DNA of 64,000 nucleotides from Pratylenchus scribneri. Lineage: Eukaryota; Nematoda; Chromadorea; Rhabditida; Pratylenchidae. Below the pieces are notes generated by a model. That model did no database searches. It was not told the DNA's origin and worked only from the letters and a program-made list of their open reading frames with translations. A program made the position numbers and the translations under genes. This document shows positions 45,058 through 57,988 of the stretch, piece after piece (within the stretch, counting starts at the first letter, position 1; the number at the start of each line of letters is the position of its first letter). Location of the stretch: NCBI GenBank assembly GCA_030063045.1, contig JAQSEB010000068.1, positions 523,560 through 587,559 on the forward strand, in the 5' to 3' direction.

Positions 45058-48000
45058 CGAGTGGCGAACTTATATTGATTAGCCACGAGTGGCGAACTTA
45101 TATTGATTAGCCACGAGTGGCTTAATTATATCGATTAGCCACGAGTGGCGAACTTACATTGATTAGCCACGAATGGCGAACTTATATCGATTAGCTACGA
45201 GTGGCGAACTTATATTGATTAGCCACGAGTGGCGAACTTATATTGATTAGCCACGAGTGGCTTAATTATATCGATTAGCCACGAGTGGCTTAATTATATC
45301 GATTAGCCATGAGTGGCTTAATTATATCGATTAGCCACGAGTGGCGAACTTATATCGATTAGCCACGAGTGGCGAACTTATATCGATTAGCCACGAGTGG
45401 CGAACTTATATCGATTAGCCACGAGTGGCTTAATTATATAGATTAGCCACGAGTGGCGAACTTATATTGATTAGCCACGAGTGGCGAACTTATATTGATT
45501 AGCCACGAGTGGCTTAATTATATCGATTAGCCACGAGTGGCGAACTTATATCAATTAGCCACGAGTGGCGAACTTATATCGATTAGCCACGAGTGGCGAA
45601 CTTATATTGATTAGCCACGAGTGGCGAACTTATATTGATTAGCCACGAGTGGCGAACTTATATTGATTAGCCACGAGTGGCGAACTTATATCGATTAGCC
45701 ACGAGTGGCTTAATTATATAGATTAGCCACGAGTGGCGAACTTATATTGATTAGCCACGAGTGGCGAACTTATATTGATTAGCCACGAGTGGCTTAATTA
45801 TATCGATTAGCCACGAGTGGCGAACTTATATCAATTAGCCACGAGTGGCGAACTTATATCGATTAGCCACGAGTGGCGAACTTATATTGATTAGCCACGA
45901 GTGGCGAACTTATATTGATTAGCCACGAGTGGCGAACTTATATTGATTAGCCACGAGTGGCGAACTTATATCGATTAGCCACGAGTGGCGAACTTATATC
46001 GATTAGCCACGAGTGGCGAACTTATATCGATTAGCCACGAGTGGCTTAATTATATAGATTAGCCACGAGTGGCGAACTTATATTGATTAGCCACGAGTGG
46101 CGAACTTATATCGATTAGCCACGAGTGGCTTAATTATATAGATTAGCCACGAGTGGCGAACTTATATCGATTAGCCACGAGTGGCGAACTTATATCGATT
46201 AGCCACGAGTGGCTTAATTATATCGATTAGCCACGAATGGCGAACTTATATCGATTAGCCACGAGTGGCGAACTTATATCGATTAGCCACGAGTGGCTTA
46301 ATTATATCGATTAGCCACGAATGGCGAACTTATATCGATTAGCCACGAGTGGCGAACTTATATAGATTAGCCACGAGTGGCGAACTTATATTGATTAGCC
46401 ACGAGTGGCGAACTTATATTGATTAGCCACGAGTGGCTTAATTATATCGATTAGCCACGAGTGGCGAACTTACATTGATTAGCCACGAATGGCGAACTTA
46501 TATCGATTAGCTACGAGTGGCGAACTTATATTGATTAGCCACGAGTGGCGAACTTATATTGATTAGCCACGAGTGGCTTAATTATATCGATTAGCCACGA
46601 GTGGCTTAATTATATCGATTAGCCACGAGTGGCTTAATTATATCGATTAGCCACGAGTGGCGAACTTATATCGATTAGCCACGAGTGGCGAACTTATATC
46701 GATTAGCCACGAGTGGCGAACTTATATCGATTAGCCACGAGTGGCTTAATTATATAGATTAGCCACGAGTGGCGAACTTATATTGATTAGCCACGAGTGG
46801 CGAACTTATATTGATTAGCCACGAGTGGCTTAATTATATCGATTAGCCACGAGTGGCGAACTTATATCAATTAGCCACGAGTGGCGAACTTATATCGATT
46901 AGCCACGAGTGGCGAACTTATATTGATTAGCCACGAGTGGCGAACTTATATTGATTAGCCACGAGTGGCTTAATTATATCGATTAGCCACGAGTGGCTTA
47001 ATTATATCGATTAGCCACGAGTGGCTTAATTATATCGATTAGCCACGAGTGGCGAACTTACATTGATTAGCTACGAGTGGCGAACTTATATCGATTAGCC
47101 ACGAGTGGCGAACTTATATTGATTAGCCACGAGTGGCGAACTTATATTGATTAGCCACGAGTGGCGAACTTATATCGATTAGCCACGAGTGGCTTAATTA
47201 TATAGATTAGCCACGAGTGGCGAACTTATATTGATTAGCCATGAGTGGCGAACTTATATCGATTAGCCACGAGTGGCGAACTTATATCGATTAGCCACGA
47301 GTGGCGAACTTATATCAATTAGCCACGAGTGGCGAACTTATATCGATTAGCCACGAGTGGCGAACTTATATTGATTAGCCACGAGTGGCGAACTTATATT
47401 GATTAGCCACGAGTGGCGAACTTATATCGATTAGCCACGAGTGGCGAACTTATATCGATTAGCCACGAGTGGCGAACTTATATCGATTAGCCACGAGTGG
47501 CTTAATTATATAGATTAGCCACGAGTGGCGAACTTATATTGATTAGCCACGTGTGGCGAACTTATATTGATTAGCCACGAGTGGCGAACTTATATCGATT
47601 AGCCACGAGTGGCGAACTTATATCGATTAGCCACGAGTGGCGAACTTATATCGATTAGCCACGAGTGGCTTAATTATATAGATTAGCCACGAGTGGCGAA
47701 CTTATATTGATTAGCCACGAGTGGCGAACTTATATCGATTAGCCACGAGTGGCTTAATTATATAGATTAGCCACGAGTGGCGAACTTATATCGATTAGCC
47801 ACGAGTGGCGAACTTATATCGATTAGCCACGAGTGGCTTAATTATATAGATTAGCCACGAGTGGCGAACTTATATTGATTAGCCATGAGTGGCGAACTTA
47901 TATCGATTAGCCACGAGTGGCTTAATTATATCGATTAGCCACGAGTGGCTAACTTATATCGATTAGCCACGAGTGGCGAACTTATATCGATTAGCCACGA

Positions 48001-51000
48001 GTGGCGAACTTATATCGATTAGCCACGAGTGGCGAACTTATATCGATTAGCCACTAGTGGCTTAATTATATCGATTAGCCACGAATGGCGAACTTATATC
48101 GATTAGCCACGAGTGGCGAACTTATATCGATTAGCCACGAGTGGCTTAATTATATCGATTAGCCACGAATGGCGAACTTATATCGATTAGCCACGAGTGG
48201 CGAACTTATATCGATTAGCCACGAGTGGCTTAATTATATCGATTAGCCACGAGTGGCTTAATTATATAGATTAGCCACGAGTGGCGAACTTATATTGATT
48301 AGCCACGAGTGGCGAACTTATATTGATTAGCCACGAGTGGCGAACTTATATTGATTAGCCACGAGTGGCGAACTTATATTGATTAGCCACGAGTGGCGAA
48401 CTTATATCGATTAGCCACGAGTGGCTTAATTATATCGATTAGCCACGAATGGCGAACTTATATCGATTAGCCACGAGTGGCGAACTTATATCGATTAGCC
48501 ACGAGTGGCTTAATTATATCGATTAGCCACGAATGGCGAACTTATATCGATTAGCCACGAGTGGCGAACTTATATAGATTAGCCACGAGTGGCGAACTTA
48601 TATTGATTAGCCACGAGTGGCGAACTTATATTGATTAGCCACGAGTGGCTTAATTATATCGATTAGCCACGAGTGGCGAACTTACATTGATTAGCCACGA
48701 ATGGCGAACTTATATCGATTAGCTACGAGTGGCGAACTTATATTGATTAGCCACGAGTGGCGAACTTATATTGATTAGCCACGAGTGGCTTAATTATATC
48801 GATTAGCCACGAGTGGCTTAATTATATCGATTAGCCACGAGTGGCTTAATTATATCGATTAGCCACGAGTGGCGAACTTATATCGATTAGCCACGAGTGG
48901 CGAACTTATATCGATTAGCCACGAGTGGCGAACTTATATCGATTAGCCACGAGTGGCTTAATTATATAGATTAGCCACGAGTGGCGAACTTATATTGATT
49001 AGCCACGAGTGGCGAACTTATATTGATTAGCCACGAGTGGCTTAATTATATCGATTAGCCACGAGTGGCGAACTTATATCAATTAGCCACGAGTGGCGAA
49101 CTTATATCGATTAGCCACGAGTGGCGAACTTATATTGATTAGCCACGAGTGGCGAATTTATATTGATTAGCCACGAGTGGCTTAATTATATCGATTAGCC
49201 ACGAGTGGCTTAATTATATCGATTAGCCACGAGTGGCTTAATTATATCGATTAGCCACGAGTGGCGAACTTACATTGATTAGCTACGAGTGGCGAACTTA
49301 TATCGATTAGCCACGAGTGGCGAACTTATATTGATTAGCCACGAGTGGCGAACTTATATTGATTAGCCACGAGTGGCGAACTTATATCGATTAGCCACGA
49401 GTGGCTTAATTATATAGATTAGCCACGAGTGGCGAACTTATATTGATTAGCCATGAGTGGCGAACTTATATCGATTAGCCACGAGTGGCGAACTTATATC
49501 GATTAGCCACGAGTGGCGAACTTATATCAATTAGCCACGAGTGGCGAACTTATATCGATTAGCCACGAGTGGCGAACTTATATTGATTAGCCACGAGTGG
49601 CGAACTTATATTGATTAGCCACGAGTGGCGAACTTATATCGATTAGCCACGAGTGGCGAACTTATATCGATTAGCCACGAGTGGCGAACTTATATCGATT
49701 AGCCACGAGTGGCTTAATTATATCGATTAGCCACGAGTGGCGAACTTATATCGATTAGCCACGAGTGGCGAACTTATATCGATTAGCCACGAGTGGCGAA
49801 CTTATATCGATTAGCCACGAGTGGCTTAATTATATAGATTAGCCACGAGTGGCGAACTTATATTGATTAGCCACGAGTGGCGAACTTATATTGATTAGCC
49901 ACGAGTGGCTTAATTATATCGATTAGCCACGAGTGGCGAACTTATATCAATTAGCCACGAGTGGCGAACTTATATCGATTAGCCACGAGTGGCGAACTTA
50001 TATTGATTAGCCACGAGTGGCGAACTTATATTGATTAGCCACGAGTGGCTTAATTATATCGATTAGCCACGAGTGGCTTAATTATATCGATTAGCCACGA
50101 GTGGCTTAATTATATCGATTAGCCACGAGTGGCGAACTTACATTGATTAGCTACGAGTGGCGAACTTATATCGATTAGCCACGAGTGGCGAACTTATATT
50201 GATTAGCCACGAGTGGCGAACTTATATTGATTAGCCACGAGTGGCGAACTTATATCGATTAGCCACGAGTGGCTTAATTATATAGATTAGCCACGAGTGG
50301 CGAACTTATATTGATTAGCCATGAGTGGCGAACTTATATCGATTAGCCACGAGTGGCGAACTTATATCGATTAGCCACGAGTGGCGAACTTATATCAATT
50401 AGCCACGAGTGGCGAACTTATATCGATTAGCCACGAGTGGCGAACTTATATTGATTAGCCACGAGTGGCGAACTTATATTGATTAGCCACGAGTGGCGAA
50501 CTTATATCGATTAGCCACGAGTGGCGAACTTATATCGATTAGCCACGAGTGGCGAACTTATATCGATTAGCCACGAGTGGCTTAATTATATAGATTAGCC
50601 ACGAGTGGCGAACTTATATTGATTAGCCACGTGTGGCGAACTTATATTGATTAGCCACGAGTGGCGAACTTATATCGATTAGCCACGAGTGGCGAACTTA
50701 TATCGATTAGCCACGAGTGGCGAACTTATATCGATTAGCCACGAGTGGCTTAATTATATAGATTAGCCACGAGTGGCGAACTTATATTGATTAGCCACGA
50801 GTGGCGAACTTATATCGATTAGCCACGAGTGGCTTAATTATATAGATTAGCCACGAGTGGCGAACTTATATCGATTAGCCACGAGTGGCGAACTTATATC
50901 GATTAGCCACGAGTGGCTTAATTATATAGATTAGCCACGAGTGGCGAACTTATATTGATTAGCCATGAGTGGCGAACTTATATCGATTAGCCACGAGTGG

Positions 51001-54000
51001 CTTAATTATATCGATTAGCCACGAGTGGCTAACTTATATCGATTAGCCACGAGTGGCGAACTTATATCGATTAGCCACGAGTGGCGAACTTATATCGATT
51101 AGCCACGAGTGGCGAACTTATATCGATTAGCCACTAGTGGCTTAATTATATCGATTAGCCACGAATGGCGAACTTATATCGATTAGCCACGAGTGGCGAA
51201 CTTATATCGATTAGCCACGAGTGGCTTAATTATATCGATTAGCCACGAATGGCGAACTTATATCGATTAGCCACGAGTGGCGAACTTATATCGATTAGCC
51301 ACGAGTGGCTTAATTATATCGATTAGCCACGAGTGGCTTAATTATATAGATTAGCCACGAGTGGCGAACTTATATTGATTAGCCACGAGTGGCGAACTTA
51401 TATTGATTAGCCACGAGTGGCGAACTTATATTGATTAGCCACGAGTGGCGAACTTATATTGATTAGCCACGAGTGGCGAACTTATATCGATTAGCCACGA
51501 GTGGCTTAATTATATCGATTAGCCACGAATGGCGAACTTATATCGATTAGCCACGAGTGGCGAACTTATATCGATTAGCCACGAGTGGCTTAATTATATC
51601 GATTAGCCACGAATGGCGAACTTATATCGATTAGCCACGAGTGGCGAACTTATATAGATTAGCCACGAGTGGCGAACTTATATTGATTAGCCACGAGTGG
51701 CGAACTTATATTGATTAGCCACGAGTGGCTTAATTATATCGATTAGCCACGAGTGGCGAACTTACATTGATTAGCCACGAATGGCGAACTTATATCGATT
51801 AGCTACGAGTGGCGAACTTATATTGATTAGCCACGAGTGGCGAACTTATATTGATTAGCCACGAGTGGCTTAATTATATCGATTAGCCACGAGTGGCTTA
51901 ATTATATCGATTAGCCACGAGTGGCTTAATTATATCGATTAGCCACGAGTGGCGAACTTATATCGATTAGCCACGAGTGGCGAACTTATATCGATTAGCC
52001 ACGAGTGGCGAACTTATATCGATTAGCCACGAGTGGCTTAATTATATAGATTAGCCACGAGTGGCGAACTTATATTGATTAGCCACGAGTGGCGAACTTA
52101 TATTGATTAGCCACGAGTGGCTTAATTATATCGATTAGCCACGAGTGGCGAACTTATATCAATTAGCCACGAGTGGCGAACTTATATCGATTAGCCACGA
52201 GTGGCGAACTTATATTGATTAGCCACGAGTGGCGAATTTATATTGATTAGCCACGAGTGGCTTAATTATATCGATTAGCCACGAGTGGCTTAATTATATC
52301 GATTAGCCACGAGTGGCTTAATTATATCGATTAGCCACGAGTGGCGAACTTACATTGATTAGCTACGAGTGGCGAACTTATATCGATTAGCCACGAGTGG
52401 CGAACTTATATTGATTAGCCACGAGTGGCGAACTTATATCGATTAGCCACGAGTGGCTTAATTATATAGATTAGCCACGAGTGGCGAACTTATATTGATT
52501 AGCCATGAGTGGCGAACTTATATCGATTAGCCACGAGTGGCGAACTTATATCGATTAGCCACGAGTGGCGAACTTATATCAATTAGCCACGAGTGGCGAA
52601 CTTATATCGATTAGCCACGAGTGGCGAACTTATATTGATTAGCCACGAGTGGCGAACTTATATTGATTAGCCACGAGTGGCGAACTTATATCGATTAGCC
52701 ACGAGTGGCGAACTTATATCGATTAGCCACGAGTGGCGAACTTATATCGATTAGCCACGAGTGGCTTAATTATATAGATTAGCCACGAGTGGCGAACTTA
52801 TATTGATTAGCCACGTGTGGCGAACTTATATTGATTAGCCACGAGTGGCGAACTTATATCGATTAGCCACGAGTGGCGAACTTATATCGATTAGCCACGA
52901 GTGGCGAACTTATATCGATTAGCCACGAGTGGCTTAATTATATAGATTAGCCACGAGTGGCGAACTTATATTGATTAGCCACGAGTGGCGAACTTATATC
53001 GATTAGCCACGAGTGGCTTAATTATATAGATTAGCCACGAGTGGCGAACTTATATCGATTAGCCACGAGTGGCGAACTTATATCGATTAGCCACGAGTGG
53101 CTTAATTATATAGATTAGCCACGAGTGGCGAACTTATATTGATTAGCCATGAGTGGCGAACTTATATCGATTAGCCACGAGTGGCTTAATTATATCGATT
53201 AGCCACGAGTGGCTAACTTATATCGATTAGCCACGAGTGGCGAACTTATATCGATTAGCCACGAGTGGCGAACTTATATCGATTAGCCACGAGTGGCGAA
53301 CTTATATCGATTAGCCACTAGTGGCTTAATTATATCGATTAGCCACGAATGGCGAACTTATATCGATTAGCCACGAGTGGCGAACTTATATCGATTAGCC
53401 ACGAGTGGCTTAATTATATCGATTAGCCACGAATGGCGAACTTATATCGATTAGCCACGAGTGGCGAACTTATATCGATTAGCCACGAGTGGCTTAATTA
53501 TATCGATTAGCCACGAGTGGCTTAATTATATAGATTAGCCACGAGTGGCGAACTTATATTGATTAGCCACGAGTGGCGAACTTATATTGATTAGCCACGA
53601 GTGGCGAACTTATATTGATTAGCCACGAGTGGCGAACTTATATTGATTAGCCACGAGTGGCGAACTTATATTGATTAGCCACGAGTGGCGAACTTATATC
53701 GATTAGCCACGAGTGGCGAATTAGCCACGAGTGGCGAACTTATATTGATTAGCCACGAGTGGCGAACTTATATTGATTAGCCACGAGTGGCGAACTTATA
53801 TAGATTAGCCACGAGTGGCGAACTTACATTGATTAGCCACGAGTGGCGAACTTATATCGATTAGCCACGAGTGGCTTAATTATATAGATTAGCCACGAGT
53901 GGCGAACTTATATTGATTAGCCACGAGTGGCGAACTTATATCGATTAGCCACGAGTGGCTTAATTATATAGATTAGCCACGAGTGGCGAACTTATATCGA

Positions 54001-55276
54001 TTAGCTACGAGTGGCGAATTTATATCGATTAGCCACGAGTGGCGAATTAGCCACGAGTGGCGAACTTATATTGATTAGCCACGAGTGGCGAACTTATATT
54101 GATTAGCCACGAGTGGCGAACTTATATAGATTAGCCACGAGTGGCGAACTTACATTGATTAGCCACGAGTGGCGAACTTATATCGATTAGCCACGAGTGG
54201 CTTAATTATATAGATTAGCCACGAGTGGCGAACTTATATTGATTAGCCACGAGTGGCGAACTTATATCGATTAGCCACGAGTGGCTTAATTATATAGATT
54301 AGCCACGAGTGGCGAACTTATATCGATTAGCTACGAGTGGCGAACTTATATTGATTAGCCACGAGTGGCTTAATTATATCGATTAGCCACGAGTGGCTTA
54401 ATTATATCGATTAGCCACGAGTGGCTTAATTATATAGATTAGCCACGAGTGGCGAACTTATATTGATTAGCCACGAGTGGCGAATTTATATCGATTAGCC
54501 ACGAGTGGCTTAATTATATAGATTAGCCACGAGTGGCGAACTAATATCGATTAGCCACGAGTGGCGAACTTATATCGATTAGCCACGAGTGGCTTAATTA
54601 TATAGATTAGCCACGAGTGGCGAACTTATATTGATTAGCCACGAGTGGCGAACTTATATTGATTAGCCACGAGTGGCGAACTTATATCGATTAGCCACGA
54701 GTGGCTTAATTATATCGATTAGCCACGAGTGGCTAACTTATATCGATTAGCCACGAGTGGCGAACTTATATCGATTAGCCACGAGTGGCGAACTTATATC
54801 GATTAGCCACGAGTGGCTTAATTATATCGATTAGCCACGAGTGGCTTAATTATATCGATTAGCCACGAATGGCGAACTTATATCGATTAGCCACGAGTGG
54901 CGAACTTATATCGATTAGCCACGAGTGGCTTAATTATATCGATTAGCCACGAATGGCGAACTTATATCGATTAGCCACGAGTGGCGAACTTATATCGATT
55001 AGCCACGAGTGGCTTAATTATATCGATTAGCCACGAGTGGCTTAATTATATCGATTAGCCACGAGTGGCGAACTTACATTGATTAGCCACGAATGGCGAA
55101 CTTATATCGATTAGCTACGAGTGGCGAACTTATATCGATTAGCCACGAGTGGCGAACTTATATTGATTAGCCACGAGTGGCGAACTTATATTGATTAGCC
55201 ACGAGTGGCGAACTTATATTGATTAGCCACGAGTGGCGAACTTATATCGATTAGCCACGAGTGGCGAACTTATATA
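45058..55276. repeat. 28-bp satellite, first block (~365 monomers)
   Basis: Tandem 28-bp monomers, GATTAGCCACGAGTGGCGAA+CTTATATT or the variant with TTAATTATATC/TTAATTATATA. Diagnostic variants (CTACGAG, CACGAATGG, CACTAGTGG, CACGTGTGG, CATTGATT) recur at exact multiples of 28 bp. Shortened 18-bp monomers, missing 10 bp, occur near 53719 and 54040. Each monomer holds the dyad GCCAC-GA-GTGGC. Confidence 0.98.
47000..53700. repeat. Higher-order repeats inside the satellite
   Basis: The CACGTGTGG monomer recurs at 47551, 50631 and 52815 (offsets 3,080 and 2,184); CACTAGTGG recurs at 48051, 51131 and 53315 with the same offsets. 3,080 is 110 monomers and 2,184 is 78. A +2,212 offset (79 monomers) links 46473 to 48685 and +3,080 links that to 51765. 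Large blocks were therefore duplicated in tandem recently. Confidence 0.92.
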
Positions 55277-55552
55277 TGTTACGGCCAATAGTGGAAATCG
55301 GGCATAACTAGTAATGGCCGGCCAAAACTAGTAATGGCCGAAAATCGGCCAATACTAGTTATGCCCGGGCATAACTAGTAATGGCCGGCCAAAACTAGTA
55401 ATGGCCGGCCAAAACTAGTAATGGCCGGCCAAAACTAGTAATGGCCGGCCAAAACTAGTAATGGCCGGCCAAAACTGGTAATGGCCGGGCAAAACTGGTA
55501 ATGGCCGGGAAAAACTGGATTAAGGTGAAAACAACTAAATAAAAGCTCAAAA
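55277..55552 (+). repeat. Left terminal inverted repeat
   Basis: 276 bp. After the 37-bp tip come an inner palindromic part (GGCCGAAAATCGGCC, CCCGGGCATAACTAG) and five to seven tandem 20-bp units GGCCGGCCAAAACTAGTAAT. The last units degrade to ACTGG/GGGC. Confidence 0.9.
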
Positions 55553-55684
55553 TAACTAAATATAACAAAATAACTAAATACAAGTAAATTATCTATTAAC
55601 TAAATAAAGTACAAATAAATAATTTATTCCATTTTTATTATTGGTTAATTAATTTTTAAAAATTAATTTTTTATTTAGCTAATC

Positions 55685-57602
55685 ATGAATCTCGAATTCA
55701 ATGAAAAATTCTCATTATATTTGCAACAAAAAGCCTACTCTTATATTCCAACGAAAGAAAAATATGATTCTATTATTGAAGCAGTTATGAAAAGAGCAAC
55801 TGAGGAAAAGCCAATTATAAAAAATCAACAAGAACGAAAATGGATGGCAATGTAATTTAATTTAAATATTTGTTATTTCCAATTAAAAATGCAGGTATAA
55901 TGTGAAAATGATTGATGGCAAGCCAAAGCTTTACAAAGATGAAAAACTTGTCATCAAGCAAGAGGAAATATTCGATAAACTCCATGAAACGCACATTCGA
56001 CTGGTCCATCCTGGAAGAAATATAATGGAGAAAGAATTGAGTCACATTTGGGGATTGTCAAAGTTTGTTAATTGAATTTTATTAAGATTAAAAAATGTTA
56101 TTTAGGGAAATCATTGCGATTTATCTCGGATTGTGCAGAGAATGTGAGCTTAAAAAAAGCAAAGTGAAGAAAGGACTTGTTGTCAAGCCGATTGAAAGCA
56201 AGGAGTTCAATGGGCGGGCGCAGGTGGACTTAATTGATCTCCAAGCGAGGCCGGACAGAGATTTTAAATTTTTGATGGTCTACCAAGGTTACTTTTTATT
56301 GAATAATTAAATTAATAAAAAATGTTAAGATCATTTGACAAAATTCTGCGTGCTCAATGCACTTGAAACCAAGACGGCATTGGAAGTGGCCGACAATCTC
56401 ATCAAAATTTTTGGCATTTTCGGCGCGCCAAAAATCTTACATTCTGATAACGGCCGGGAGTTTTCGAACAAAATTGTCAGGGAAGTTGTGCGTAAATGGC
56501 CCAGTTGCCGAATTGTGCATGGCAAACCCCGGCACAGCCAGTCACAAGGCTCGGTTGAGAGATGCAACAGGGATATTGGGGTTGGTTTATTTTAATTAAT
56601 TTTTATTACCAAATTTCAATTTTTTATTTTAGGACATGCTCACAATGTGGCTCCGGGACAACAACACAACTAAGTGGGCCAGTGCACTGCCATTCATCCA
56701 AGCGGCCAAAAACCGTCGACACCATTCCGGCATTGGCAGATCTCCCTTTGAGGCACTTTTCGGGCGAAAATTGGTCCTTGGATGTGAAAACGATCCACAA
56801 TTTCTGCGCGACTCGGATGATGAAGACAAAGAAAATAACGAGGAAGAATCAATGGTATATTTTAGAATAAAATTAAATAAATCAAAAATAAATATAGGAA
56901 GAATTCATAACAATTGATGGGACCGATTTTGTGACCGACGTGGATGATCGCGTCATCGCGCTGGAATTGGAAGATGAACAAAATGACGAGGATGATTTCA
57001 GTGGAATTTTTGATGAGCGCGACCAAAACATTGAGGCAAATCGAGAGGGCGCAAAAATTCAACAGCAACGGCAAGCCAAGAAAATGTTCGAAACATCCGG
57101 CAAAAAGTATTTTTAATTTAATTAAAATTCAATATAATTAATTTGATCAATTTTAATCAGGTTTCCACAGCTCGAAGTTGGCCAAAATGTGCGTCTGCCA
57201 GTCCCGGAGTTTGACCGATCCAAAATTGATCCGCGCAATCTCATCGGCATTGTACAAGAAGTCAATGAACATGGGCTCTACAAAATTGGAACGAAGAATG
57301 GAACATTGGATCAACTCTACAGCCGGAATCAAATTGAACCCTGCTCTTCAAATAGCCACATGAACATTGGGGATGTCCCTGGCTCAAACATTTCATTGCG
57401 AACTGCTGTTGGTGCAGAATCATTAAGCGGCACCCAAGGTTCAATTATTCATTTATTATTTTTAAAATTAATTTTAAATTTTCTAGGCTATGTCCATTGT
57501 TCATGCACGACCAAATGTGTGAGCATGCGCTGCAAATGTTTGAAATTGGAGCGAAAATGCAACAGCCGATGTCATGGAAGCCTCAGTTGCAACAACAAAT
57601 AA
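55685..57602 (+). CDS. KRBA2/Ginger-like integrase (transposase), 8 exons, 530 residues
   Basis: Exons: 55685-55851, 55895-56062, 56106-56287, 56330-56580, 56633-56854, 56898-57106, 57161-57438 and 57487-57602. All introns are GT..AG, about 42-55 bp, and all phases agree. An H2C2 zinc-binding site (His89, His94, Cys122, Cys125) precedes an RNase-H-fold integrase core with Asp153 (QVDLID), Asp212 (HSDNGREF) and Glu249 (GSVER), a D-D36-E spacing. GKPRHSQSQGSVER is the signature of the KRBA2/SCAND3-related integrase family. An acidic linker, a small beta-rich segment (about residues 400-450) and a C-terminal CXC-like Cys-rich domain of ~38 residues follow. The enzyme would cut and join the element ends in the nucleus. 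All catalytic residues are present, so it may be active. Confidence 0.9.
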
Positions 57603-57751
57603 TTGAAAATGATTAAATTATGTTTGATATTATAATGCTTTTATGCCAATTTTAATTTGCTCATCCATTTTTGTTTTATTTAGTCTTAAACATTTTCATT
57701 TATTTCATGCTAAATTTTCATTTATGGTGATAAAAATATGTTTTTACATGT
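57603..57751. other. 3' untranslated interior of the transposon
   Basis: AT-rich stretch between the integrase stop codon and the right terminal repeat. It would hold the polyadenylation site; no other feature is seen. Confidence 0.4.
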
Positions 57752-57988
57752 ATTTTGAGCTTTTATTTAGTTGTTTTCACCTTAATCCAGTTTTGGCCGG
57801 CCATTACTAGTTTTGGCCGGCCATTACTAGTTTTGGCCGGCCATTACTAGTTTTGGCCGGCCATTACTAGTTTTGGCCGGCCATTACTAGTTATGCCCGG
57901 GCATAACTAGTATTGGCCGATTTTCGGCCATTACTAGTTTTGGCCGGCCATTACTAGTTATGCCCGATTTCCACTATTGGCCGTAACA
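57752..57988 (-). repeat. Right terminal inverted repeat
   Basis: 237 bp, reverse complement of the left terminus but with fewer 20-bp units, hence shorter. It contains the 15-bp string CGGGCATAACTAGTA (57898-57912), also found at 55299-55313. Confidence 0.9.

Larger units (their letters stand above)
55277..57988 (+). mobile_element. Ginger/KRBA2-type integrase DNA transposon, apparently intact
   Basis: Begins TGTTACGGCCAATAGTGG and ends with its exact reverse complement. The inverted termini extend to about 55552 and 57752 and contain 20-bp subrepeats. Flanks are TATA on the left and TATT on the right, compatible with a 4-bp duplication carrying one change; Ginger elements make 4-bp duplications and have TGT...ACA ends (known). 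The interior carries one spliced integrase gene with no break. It is inserted in the 28-bp satellite. Confidence 0.9.
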
